From NCBI GenBank assembly GCA_937895695.1, contig CALBLM010000344.1, positions 1-5,589 on the forward strand: a DNA stretch of 5,589 bases, given 5' to 3'. A model generated the notes under the pieces. That model was not told the DNA's origin. It ran no database searches and saw nothing but the letters and a program-made list of their open reading frames with translations. The position numbers and the translations under genes are program-made. This DNA comes from an uncultured Megasphaera sp. Lineage in GTDB: Bacteria > Bacillota > Negativicutes > Veillonellales > Megasphaeraceae. Of the stretch, positions 1 through 5,122 are shown piece after piece. Positions within the stretch are counted from its first letter, which is position 1, and every line of letters begins with the position of its first letter.

Positions 1-1
1 G

Positions 2-349
2 ACGCGGGCTGTCAACGCCATTGTAGGAACCGATGGTGTACAAAACTATATAGGAGCTGTCCCAGACTATGCGCAGGAACAGATTGTCGTTACCGTACGG
101 CATCCACTTAGTGAAGCGGCGCGAGAAGAAGTGGTAAAACGAGTAGGAGAAGGAATTGTCCGTTTTGAAACGACAGAAACATCTGAGCAAGTTGGCAGTT
201 CGAAAGAAAATTCATCAAAAAAGCCATCAGAAACAGTGAAAGCAGCGAACCATGGCATTACTGCTGACGGAAAAGTTAGGTATTCTCCATTGATTGACCA
301 GTCTGCATCGGATATGATTACGTCTGTGCAGCAAGATGTCATTCACTGA
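2..349 (+). CDS. 3' end of an unrecognised protein (115 codons visible, 5' truncated)
   Basis: The reading frame is open from base 2 to a TGA at 347-349, so only the C-terminal 115 residues are seen and the start lies outside the window. I do not recognise the family. The first 60 residues look folded: a strand-like run IVVTV follows GVQNYIGAVPDYAQEQ, then comes an amphipathic helix around EAAREEVVKRVGEGIVRF. That layout recalls small alpha/beta modules (Asp23-, BON- or YhcN-like), but no diagnostic motif is visible. Residues of about 60-85 are rich in Ser, Lys and Glu and probably form a flexible linker. The tail ends KVRYSPLIDQSASDMITSVQQDVIH. No membrane segment is seen in this part. A hairpin terminator 15 bases downstream closes the transcription unit. 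An internal ATG at 131 is not a likely start, because the frame remains open upstream and no Shine-Dalgarno site precedes it. Confidence 0.75.
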   Translation, partial: TRAVNAIVGTDGVQNYIGAVPDYAQEQIVVTVRHPLSEAAREEVVKRVGEGIVRFETTETSEQVGSSKENSSKKPSETVKAANHGITADGKVRYSPLIDQSASDMITSVQQDVIH

Positions 350-363
350 TAACTAGATAGCAG

Positions 364-404
364 ACAAGGCAGCGATACCGCTTAGGAATCACTGCCTTGT
401 TTTT
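364..404 (+). terminator. Intrinsic terminator after the first gene
   Basis: Arm 364-376 (ACAAGGCAGCGAT) pairs with 388-400 (ATCACTGCCTTGT) over 13 positions with one C/A mismatch and an 11-base loop, followed by TTTTT at 400-404. The U-run is on the plus strand, so it mainly terminates the rightward gene. Read on the minus strand, the mismatch becomes a G-U wobble, so the stem also forms in the phosphatase transcript, but no U-tract follows it there. It may act as a weak shared terminator between the converging genes. Confidence 0.8.
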
Positions 405-419
405 GACGTTATATGTAAT

Positions 420-1076
420 TTAATGGTTGTTGCAGAATAAATCAGCTAAATCATTTCGAGAGTCTACCAAGTAGTCCGGATGGAGACGTTCTAGAAAATC
501 CCGATCCCGGAAGCCCCAGGATACGAGTATAGATGTCAGACCGGCATTGTCTGCTGTTTGTTTATCTACTTCAGAGTCGCCTACGTATACAGCGTCTTCC
601 TTGGTACAGCCTAATCGTTTTAGTGCTTCCCACACCATATCAGGCGCAGGTTTTTTCTTATATGCCGGAGATTCTCCCATGGAAAAATCAACGAGATCTT
701 TAAAAAATTCTTCATGTAGAGAGGAAACAGCTGCTTGCCCTTTATTAGAAACGATAGCTGTACGATATCCAGCTTTTCGAAGTGATGATAACATCTCTAA
801 GGTGCCGGCATAGGGATGGGTATTTCCCTGACAGTGACTGCTGTAATAGGATTTAAATTCTTCTGTGAGAATGGATTTTTTTTCTGTTGATACAGACGAT
901 GCGGTTCGTTCAATGAGCCCTTCATATCCGTACCCTAAACAGCGGCGCACTTCTTGTGCCGTTTTGGGAGCCAGATGATGAAGCTGTAAAATATGATTGA
1001 GACTGGTAGTTAATTCATCTAGTGTGTCAAGGACGGTTCCGTCCATGTCAAAAATGATTGCTTTACATAGTATCAT
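420..1076 (-). CDS. HAD-superfamily hydrolase, phosphoglycolate phosphatase-like (HAD-IA)
   Basis: This 218-residue cytoplasmic phosphatase has the full HAD motif set. Motif I is FDMDGTVLDT (residues 9-18; nucleophile Asp10 and acid/base Asp12). Motif II is IVSNKG (Ser110). Motif III is KKKPAPDM (Lys142). Motif IV is GDSEVD (Asp167 and Asp171, Mg2+ binding). A helical C1-type cap fits between residues 18 and 88, ahead of PYAGT. Length and motifs match the Gph/PGP-like and pyrophosphatase PpaX-like members, which hydrolyse small phosphomonoesters such as 2-phosphoglycolate. The substrate cannot be fixed from sequence, so no symbol is given. The ATG at 1076 is chosen because the frame upstream has no start codon up to the Shine-Dalgarno site, and MILCKAIIFDMDGT is a normal family N-terminus. 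The Shine-Dalgarno to ATG distance is unusually long (24 bases). The gene is transcribed divergently from the 750-residue gene and converges on the gene ending at 349. Confidence 0.93.
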   Translation of the reverse strand: MILCKAIIFDMDGTVLDTLDELTTSLNHILQLHHLAPKTAQEVRRCLGYGYEGLIERTASSVSTEKKSILTEEFKSYYSSHCQGNTHPYAGTLEMLSSLRKAGYRTAIVSNKGQAAVSSLHEEFFKDLVDFSMGESPAYKKKPAPDMVWEALKRLGCTKEDAVYVGDSEVDKQTADNAGLTSILVSWGFRDRDFLERLHPDYLVDSRNDLADLFCNNH

Positions 1077-1110
1077 AGTGTTGTGGGCTGTACCCCATTG
1101 CCTCCTTTTT
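1074..1110 (-). promoter_or_regulatory. Split ribosome-binding site of the HAD phosphatase gene
   Basis: On the minus strand AAAAAGGAGG (1110-1101) is an excellent Shine-Dalgarno sequence but ends 24 bases before the only usable ATG (1076). Between them TGGG (1097-1094) can pair with CCCA (1087-1084) around a six-base loop. Folding this out leaves 10 bases between GGAGG and the ATG, a workable distance. Split sites of this kind are known, for example in phage T4 gene 25. Here the role is inferred. Confidence 0.5.
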
Positions 1111-1124
1111 AAGACTATGATTCT

Positions 1125-1153
1125 ATTATAAAAAATAAATGCAGTGTTGCCAA
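1125..1153 (-). promoter_or_regulatory. Sigma-A-type promoter of the HAD phosphatase gene
   Basis: Read on the minus strand, TTGGCA (1153-1148) and TATAAT (1130-1125) are separated by 17 bases. This is a 5/6 match at -35 and a perfect -10. The predicted transcript start near 1118 gives a leader of about 40 bases that includes the Shine-Dalgarno site. Confidence 0.75.
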
Positions 1154-1164
1154 GAAAATCTTGG
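1150..1164. promoter_or_regulatory. Palindrome in the divergent promoter region, candidate operator
   Basis: CCAAGA-AAA-TCTTGG is a perfect 6-3-6 inverted repeat. It overlaps the -35 element of the leftward promoter (1148-1153) and lies about 19 bases upstream of the rightward -35. The position suits a repressor site, but no regulator is encoded in the window and the match to any known operator is unknown. Confidence 0.4.
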
Positions 1165-1182
1165 ACTGGTGCAGATAAGTTA

Positions 1183-1211
1183 GTGTCAAACAGTATGATG
1201 TATGATACAAT
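1183..1211 (+). promoter_or_regulatory. Probable promoter of the 750-residue membrane-anchored protein gene
   Basis: GTGTCA (1183-1188, 4/6 to TTGACA) and TACAAT (1206-1211, 5/6 to TATAAT) are separated by 17 bases. A tandem heptamer GTATGAT-GTATGAT (1193-1206) fills most of the spacer and touches the -10. The start would be near 1218, giving a leader of about 37 bases with GGAGAGAGGA (1241-1250) as the ribosome-binding site. Confidence 0.55.
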
Positions 1212-1254
1212 AATAAAAGAATTTTGAGAGAGTACGAATAGGAGAGAGGATGAA

Positions 1255-3507
1255 ATGACAAACTTTTTGCCATATGCTATTATAGCAGGTATTGTGATTG
1301 TCTTTTTTGTGGTGTGTTATGTGCTATATTCCGGTGGTAATCATGATGAGGGAATACTAAAAGAAAAGCGGGTACATGAAAAAAAAGAAAGCATGGCACC
1401 ACGTCGAAGAATGCCTGTACAGCATCAGAAAACGGTACAGCGAAAAGCCCATCAGCAGCAATATGTTAAAGAAGATACATCGCCCCTTCCCAAAATATCT
1501 ACCGTTACAGTGAGGGAACGGCAGGAACATCCGGAAGAAACGGCTTTTGTGACTACCAAAGGGGAAGCTGTACGGCGTAATGGACGCATTGTATATCAGG
1601 CAGCTAAACGACAGAACGTATCGGATGAACAAGAAAACTTGGATATTACGCGCGTATTGTCACGTGATGAAATTTTAGCAGCTATGGATAAAGTAGATAA
1701 AGAAGAAGCGGCTGCGTATAAAGCAAAATCAGAAGAAGCTAAAAAAGAACGAGAACGGCGGGCTGCTGAAGAAAAAGCAATAGAAGATCAGCATATTGCA
1801 GAAGATCAGTCATTGCGGGCTCGCAGTCGCCAAGAACAGGCAAAACGACAGAAAGAAGAAGTGAAACGACAGCAGCAGGTACAGTGGGAGGATGAAGTAG
1901 CAAAGACGGAGTCTGAAGAACCGCAGCTGGCAGATATGGCGGCCGTCGTGGCAGCTGATTTAGCTTCACGGCATGATGATAATGCAGCGTCTAAAAAGAC
2001 GCAGTCGTCCTTATCAGCACCAAAACAGATACTTGCTGATGAATCTCAGAAAAAAACGACGCACCGTAAGCATATTTTACAGGAAGTGATGGCAGAAAAT
2101 GCTAAAGCTGCAGGTCAACCGATACCCCAACAGACAGAGATTGTATCTGATACGTCCCATGATGGATTAACCGATGAAACACAAATTATGGATCCGGCTA
2201 TGCTGCGTCAGAAAGAACGCGAAATAGCGGCACAGAAGAAAGCACAAATGGAAGCAGTAGCAGCTTCATTAGAACAAACACAGCGTATGGAACCTATTCA
2301 TATAGATACAGCTATTCCGAAAGAGCCGTCTGATTTAGAAGAAACGGCAGTTATGCCTCCGATTCATTCACGCCAAGCAACAAGATGCCCACAAGCATCG
2401 ACACAGCAAGCCGATATGGAAATTCCACTGACACAAAAGAGCCCGTGGGGAAATGACCTATCGGCCACTAAGGCAACACCGCTAACCGGTGCTGGTAAAC
2501 GGCAATCCCTTTGGAATGAAGAAGTAAATCAAGACGAACCAGCTGTTTCACCTTTGATTCAACAGTGTGCTGAACATTTTCTCAATCAGTTTGGTATGGT
2601 CACGCCGACGTTGAAAAAACAGGCGGAACACATTACGGCAGCAGCATTTGATCGGATTGGTTGTACCGATGATGAACAGCGTCAGCAGGCAATGTCTACC
2701 CTTTTAGCACAGGAAGCATTACTGAATTTGCAAAAAGCATACGCAGCCCATCCTGAAAGCCATGTAGAAGCACTGGCATTACAGGCGTTTGATGATATTG
2801 TACTAGGTTCACCTGTATCGACACGACATTTGGTAGCTATTGATGCATTAAAAGTTATGCCATATTTGTCGAATGAACATTATAAAATCTTAGCGATTTT
2901 GCTGCTATTTTTATATTCCCGTAATTCTCATAATGTCGATAAAGAAACATTCTGTGAATATATCGATAAATATGTTGCCCCATTTTTAGATGGTTTCCCA
3001 ACAGAACGTCCGTATTATCAGCAGCTTGATTATTTACGCTGCACGGCATTTGAAAGCAAAGAAACACATTTTGCGGAAATTTTATCGGATTCGTATCCAT
3101 TATTATTCCGTTATCGGGGCTTTACAGAAGAAGAATTACGAAAGGCATTGCGCGGTAAGCGGATACCGTCTGAATTTATTGTACAATCCTTTAATTCTCC
3201 CTTGATTAAATTATCTATGGTAGATGAAAGTATGGCAACACGATTTTTCCGTATGACTGGTATTCAAAATCGCATGATGCAGGAACAGATTATGCGGTTG
3301 GCTAAGAAGCGTGCAGCTAGTTTTACCGGTGAAGAGGCATTGGATATTATGGAAGATATATCACCGATTTTGGCTGATTTAGGCGATATTTGGGATAGTA
3401 CAATGCTTCGTGTTTCTACGTTATCACTGTTAGGATTATATTTAGCCCAAGGATATATCAAAGAACGGATTGGCGAAGAATTTGATTTGTCACGTTGGTT
3501 TGAATAA
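1255..3507 (+). CDS. Membrane-anchored protein with long charged linker and LPO_1073/Vpar_1526-like C-terminal domain
   Basis: The protein has 750 residues. Residues 4-25 (FLPYAIIAGIVIVFFVVCYVLY) form one hydrophobic helix without a cleavage site. The basic stretch right after it (KEKRVHEKK, then APRRRM) predicts an uncharged N-terminus outside and everything else in the cytoplasm. Residues of about 30-430 are low-complexity and polar. The stretch 136-217 is dense in Glu, Lys, Arg and Gln and looks like a coiled coil or single alpha-helix, and a second helix-prone stretch covers about 314-344. Short motifs recur in the linker (see the repeat entries). Residues of about 430-750 are compact and helical. 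Features such as KILAILLLFLYSRN, CEYIDKYVAPF, YYQQLDYLRC, SEFIVQSFNSP and the end LLGLYLAQGYIKERIGEEFDLSRWF agree in order and spacing with what I remember of the LPO_1073/Vpar_1526 family of conserved hypothetical proteins. That family's function is unknown to me. It is normally a soluble protein of about 300 residues, so the anchor and linker are unusual. The ATG at 1255 is supported by AGAGGA four bases upstream. The gene is monocistronic, with a promoter before it and a strong terminator after it. An alternative is an unrelated helical scaffold protein. Confidence 0.9.
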   Translation: MTNFLPYAIIAGIVIVFFVVCYVLYSGGNHDEGILKEKRVHEKKESMAPRRRMPVQHQKTVQRKAHQQQYVKEDTSPLPKISTVTVRERQEHPEETAFVTTKGEAVRRNGRIVYQAAKRQNVSDEQENLDITRVLSRDEILAAMDKVDKEEAAAYKAKSEEAKKERERRAAEEKAIEDQHIAEDQSLRARSRQEQAKRQKEEVKRQQQVQWEDEVAKTESEEPQLADMAAVVAADLASRHDDNAASKKTQSSLSAPKQILADESQKKTTHRKHILQEVMAENAKAAGQPIPQQTEIVSDTSHDGLTDETQIMDPAMLRQKEREIAAQKKAQMEAVAASLEQTQRMEPIHIDTAIPKEPSDLEETAVMPPIHSRQATRCPQASTQQADMEIPLTQKSPWGNDLSATKATPLTGAGKRQSLWNEEVNQDEPAVSPLIQQCAEHFLNQFGMVTPTLKKQAEHITAAAFDRIGCTDDEQRQQAMSTLLAQEALLNLQKAYAAHPESHVEALALQAFDDIVLGSPVSTRHLVAIDALKVMPYLSNEHYKILAILLLFLYSRNSHNVDKETFCEYIDKYVAPFLDGFPTERPYYQQLDYLRCTAFESKETHFAEILSDSYPLLFRYRGFTEEELRKALRGKRIPSEFIVQSFNSPLIKLSMVDESMATRFFRMTGIQNRMMQEQIMRLAKKRAASFTGEEALDIMEDISPILADLGDIWDSTMLRVSTLSLLGLYLAQGYIKERIGEEFDLSRWFE
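1885..2526 (+). repeat. Trp-acidic motif repeats in the linker of the 750-residue protein
   Basis: The only three tryptophans in the linker all sit in the same pattern W-x-[DEN]-[DE]-[VL]: WEDEV (residues 211-215), WGNDL (399-403) and WNEEV (420-424). The last two are preceded by S-x (SPW, SLW). This looks like a repeated docking peptide. The span given runs from the first copy to the last, and the copies themselves are at 1885-1899, 2449-2463 and 2512-2526. Confidence 0.4.
2173..2367 (+). repeat. Thr-centred short motif repeats in the linker of the 750-residue protein
   Basis: Three ten-residue segments align: DETQIMDPAM (residues 307-316, bases 2173-2202), EQTQRMEPIH (340-349, bases 2272-2301) and EETAVMPPIH (362-371, bases 2338-2367). 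The shared pattern is [DE][EQ]T[QA]xMxP[IA]. A shorter relative, EETAFV, occurs at residues 94-99 (bases 1534-1551). Acidic residues before Thr, Gln or Ala after it and a large hydrophobic residue at +3 resemble sites of Hanks-type Ser/Thr kinases read by FHA domains. Phosphorylation is an inference. Confidence 0.5.
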
Positions 3508-3555
3508 AGAAAATGTTTTTCATCATCAAAATAATATAATGAGAAAAACTATATA

Positions 3556-3602
3556 AAAAGAATTGCCCATGAGAGATACAGTTCTCATGGGCAATTCTTT
3601 TG
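3556..3602. terminator. Strong intrinsic terminator after the 750-residue protein gene
   Basis: A perfect 19-bp stem (3556-3574 with 3583-3601) encloses an 8-base loop GATACAGT. The stem core GAATTGCCCATGAGA is flanked by A-runs on the left and T-runs on the right, so the structure can terminate in both directions. TTTTGTTTTTT continues past the stem. It lies about 50 bases beyond the stop codon at 3505-3507. Confidence 0.92.
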
Positions 3603-3807
3603 TTTTTTGTAAATATTAAGAAATATTTGTGAAAATAAAAGTATTACTGGAATATACGCCTTTACTTTTTATATTAATACACATATAATATTTTTTTTAT
3701 TATAAATCACAAGTATATATTAAAATAAAACATGCGATGTTTTTAATACTGTTAAAAAAAATAGGGTATTTGATTGAGATAAATATGATAAAAATTATAA
3801 ATAACCG
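3603..3807. other. AT-rich non-coding spacer upstream of the metal-transport locus
   Basis: Between the terminator and the next promoter lie about 200 bases of very AT-rich sequence with no credible gene. It contains T8 (3691-3698), A8 (3754-3761) and several shorter A/T tracts. Their centres, and that of the T9 in the promoter, are about 63-64 bases apart, close to six helical turns, so intrinsic curvature or UP-element activity is possible. A small inverted repeat AAATATT-AAGA-AATATTT sits at 3611-3628. A minus-strand open frame across 3700-3894 is compositional noise. Confidence 0.6.
3786..3800. promoter_or_regulatory. Fur-box-like inverted repeat upstream of the metal-transport promoter
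   Basis: TGATAAA-A-ATTATAA matches the 7-1-7 Fur/PerR-type consensus TGATAAT-N-ATTATCA at 12 of 14 positions. It lies seven bases upstream of the -35 element. A metalloregulator would make sense ahead of metal-ATPase genes, but the surroundings are so AT-rich that such a match can occur by chance. Confidence 0.3.
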
Positions 3808-3836
3808 TTTACAATTATTTTTTTTTCCTGTATAAT
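3808..3836 (+). promoter_or_regulatory. Near-consensus sigma-A promoter of the metal-transport locus
   Basis: TTTACA (3808-3813) and TATAAT (3831-3836) are separated by exactly 17 bases. The predicted start near 3843 leaves a leader of about 43 bases to the ATG at 3886. The spacer contains a run of nine T (3818-3826), so a slip in this run would change the spacing. Confidence 0.85.
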
Positions 3837-3885
3837 AAAAAACGTAAATAGGAATACTATTGATTTGAAAAAGGAGAGGTGCCTT

Positions 3886-4098
3886 ATGTTTCAAAATAGT
3901 GATTTTTGGATTGGTTTAGGAATTGGTGTTGTTGCAGGTGTATTTGGTTATAAACTGCTCAGCGAAAGAGAACAGCAGCTTCTCGCATTACAGCAGCCGG
4001 CTGCAGGTGCCGTATCTGCTAACGTGCCTTTAGCTGAATTACAGCGTCAAAAAGAAGAATTAGAAGACATGATTGCAGCCCAGGAAGCAGCAAAATAA
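3886..4098 (+). CDS. Small single-pass protein, DUF6110-like
   Basis: This is a 70-residue protein. The start is the ATG at 3886 because AAGGAGAGG (3871-3879) lies six bases upstream. A TTG in frame at 3865 would place the ribosome-binding site inside the gene. Residues of about 6-22 (DFWIGLGIGVVAGVFGYKL) form a short glycine-patterned hydrophobic helix, which probably anchors the protein in the membrane or packs with other helices. Residues of about 45-70 (PLAELQRQKEELEDMIAAQEAAK) form a charged helix, likely a coiled coil. Size and the F-W-x-G-x-x-x-G opening recall DUF6110 proteins, which I remember as neighbours of HMA2-domain proteins and metal P-type ATPases in anaerobic Bacillota. That memory and the location here are the only grounds for linking it to metal transport. 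No metal-binding Cys or His is present. It is the first gene after the strong promoter and is followed by a terminator that partly separates it from the next genes. Confidence 0.85.
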   Translation: MFQNSDFWIGLGIGVVAGVFGYKLLSEREQQLLALQQPAAGAVSANVPLAELQRQKEELEDMIAAQEAAK

Positions 4099-4115
4099 TT
4101 GTACATGACACAAAT

Positions 4116-4151
4116 AAAAGACTGTTGCCACTGATGGTAATGGTCTTTTTT
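4116..4151 (+). terminator. Intrinsic terminator inside the metal-transport locus
   Basis: Arm 4116-4130 (AAAAGACTGTTGCCA) pairs with 4135-4149 (TGGTAATGGTCTTTT) over 15 positions, including three G-U wobbles, around a CTGA loop. A T-run at 4146-4151 follows. It ends the small first gene about 18 bases after its stop. As no good promoter is seen beyond it, the downstream HMA2/ATPase genes probably depend on read-through, which would lower their expression relative to the first gene. Confidence 0.8.
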
Positions 4152-4184
4152 ACAATCTAGTAAAAGAAAGGGTTGCGCAGCATC

Positions 4185-4469
4185 GTGTTTTTACCTGTAT
4201 CAAAGTGGGATTTTATTATTCGTGCTGTACAGATTTCCTCCTATATACCGGGACGGATTCGTCTTCACAGCAAAAAATTAATTGGCAATGCAGAATTGAG
4301 CCGTAAAGTATATGCGTATATTGCAAGCTATAAAGAAATTGACAAGGTAGATATAAACATTGTCACCGGGTCAATTCTGATCGTGTATCGTCCTGATATT
4401 TTACGGATGAATGCGGAATTAGCGAGAGTGGAACAATATATTATGAGCCACGTAGAAAGGAGAGGATAA
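4185..4469 (+). CDS. HMA2-like domain protein (stand-alone, no CxxC)
   Basis: The protein has 94 residues from the GTG at 4185. GAAAGGG (4166-4172) lies 12 bases upstream, while the alternative TTG at 4173 (98 residues) directly abuts that site, so GTG is preferred but not certain. Residues of about 16-71 have the layout of the HMA_2 family: a first strand ending in IPGRIRLHSKKL (21-32), a helix with NAELSRKVYAYIASY, a strand KVDINIV, then TGSILIVYRPD (61-71). HMA_2 is the degenerate heavy-metal-associated fold found beside or fused to P-type ATPases. The CxxC metal ligands of classical HMA domains are absent, so metal binding is doubtful, and an interaction or regulatory role with the ATPase is more likely. 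No signal peptide or membrane helix is apparent. The stop at 4467-4469 is two bases from the next ATG, and the ribosome-binding site of the next gene lies inside this one, so the two are co-transcribed and probably translationally coupled. Confidence 0.85.
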   Translation: MFLPVSKWDFIIRAVQISSYIPGRIRLHSKKLIGNAELSRKVYAYIASYKEIDKVDINIVTGSILIVYRPDILRMNAELARVEQYIMSHVERRG

Positions 4470-4471
4470 CC

Positions 4472-5119
4472 ATGTCTTATGCTTCTGGATTCATGTTGGG
4501 GGCGTCGATTGGTAAGGCGATTCACGGCATGTTTTGTAAGAATGATACACCAGTTGGTGCTTATCAGGGTGTCAAAGTACCTAAGGTACAGTCCCAGATA
4601 ACAGCACCGTTTTCGATGGGCGAAACGGCCATTCCAGCATTTACTTGCGTCTCTGCGATAAAGGGGCGCCGTCGTTATCGGGCTGCTGCTTTGGTAGGAG
4701 ATCAGGCATTAGCAGAAATGTTGCAAAGCAAGATAGCTAGTCTAAAAAAAATACAACTAGTACAAGTCAATGCGGTGACAGGCAGTATTCTTCTTTCTTC
4801 TAAAGATGAAGGTCTATTGGATCAATTAGAAATTTTCCTGCGTAGTCGCATATTTACAGAAAATGAAAATCAACATCATGAAGAATTTACGATGCAGCAA
4901 AATAGTAATCGTGCTGCCTATCGTGATGCGCTGTATGAAACATTGGATTTATTTAATGGTATTATTTCCCAAAAAACAGGTAATGTATTGGATTTGCGCT
5001 CACTTGTGTCCTTTATCTTTATTATTCGGGGCATGCGCAAAATGATTATGCTTAATCAACGACCGTCAGGCCCGCAGATGTTATGGTGGGCAGCGGCTTT
5101 AATGAGAGGTGGACGATAA
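4472..5119 (+). CDS. HMA2-like domain protein with hydrophobic C-terminal segment
   Basis: The protein has 215 residues, and AAGGAGAGG lies six bases before its ATG. Residues 5-21 (SGFMLGASIGKAIHGMF) form a glycine-patterned helix, followed by a Pro-rich linker. Residues of about 57-128 repeat the HMA_2 plan of the preceding gene: the counterpart of PGRIR is KGRRRYR (64-70), then comes a helix DQALAEMLQSKI, then VQVNAVTGSILL (97-108). No CxxC is present. Residues of about 130-145 are polar with a His pair (QHHEE). Residues 172-193 (VLDLRSLVSFIFIIRGMRKMIM) and PQMLWWAAALM (201-211) are hydrophobic. They resemble the region that precedes the membrane domain in HMA2-type P-type ATPases, and suggest membrane attachment or contact with the ATPase. 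The stop is followed after three bases by the ATPase start. The function is inferred as an accessory subunit or chaperone-like partner of that ATPase. No enzymatic motif is seen. Confidence 0.85.
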   Translation: MSYASGFMLGASIGKAIHGMFCKNDTPVGAYQGVKVPKVQSQITAPFSMGETAIPAFTCVSAIKGRRRYRAAALVGDQALAEMLQSKIASLKKIQLVQVNAVTGSILLSSKDEGLLDQLEIFLRSRIFTENENQHHEEFTMQQNSNRAAYRDALYETLDLFNGIISQKTGNVLDLRSLVSFIFIIRGMRKMIMLNQRPSGPQMLWWAAALMRGGR

Positions 5120-5122
5120 GTA

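Noticed and set aside
547..813. Plus-strand open frame of 88 codons inside the phosphatase gene
   Set aside because: It is the antisense shadow of a well-supported HAD gene with all catalytic motifs on the minus strand.
1063..1098. Leader ORF of 11 codons plus stop (ATG at 1098, minus strand) overlapping the phosphatase start
   Set aside because: Its ATG is only two bases from GGAGG, too close for normal initiation. The Shine-Dalgarno site is better explained as part of a split site for the phosphatase.
3611..3628. Inverted repeat AAATATT-AAGA-AATATTT after the terminator
   Set aside because: It consists only of A-T pairs in AT-rich DNA and has no evident promoter or gene context, so chance is the simpler explanation.
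3865..3885. TTG at 3865 as an upstream start for the 70-residue protein
   Set aside because: It lies before the AAGGAGAGG site that clearly serves the ATG at 3886 and would put the ribosome-binding site inside the coding region.
3700..3894. Minus-strand open frame of 64 codons in the AT-rich spacer
   Set aside because: It is rich in Ile, Lys, Phe and Asn as expected from random AT-rich DNA, has no ribosome-binding site, and runs over the start and promoter of the 70-residue gene.
4125..4156. Promoter-like pair TTGCCA/TACAAT before the first HMA2 gene
   Set aside because: The spacer is 20 bases and the -35 lies inside the terminator stem, so it is unlikely to be an efficient promoter.
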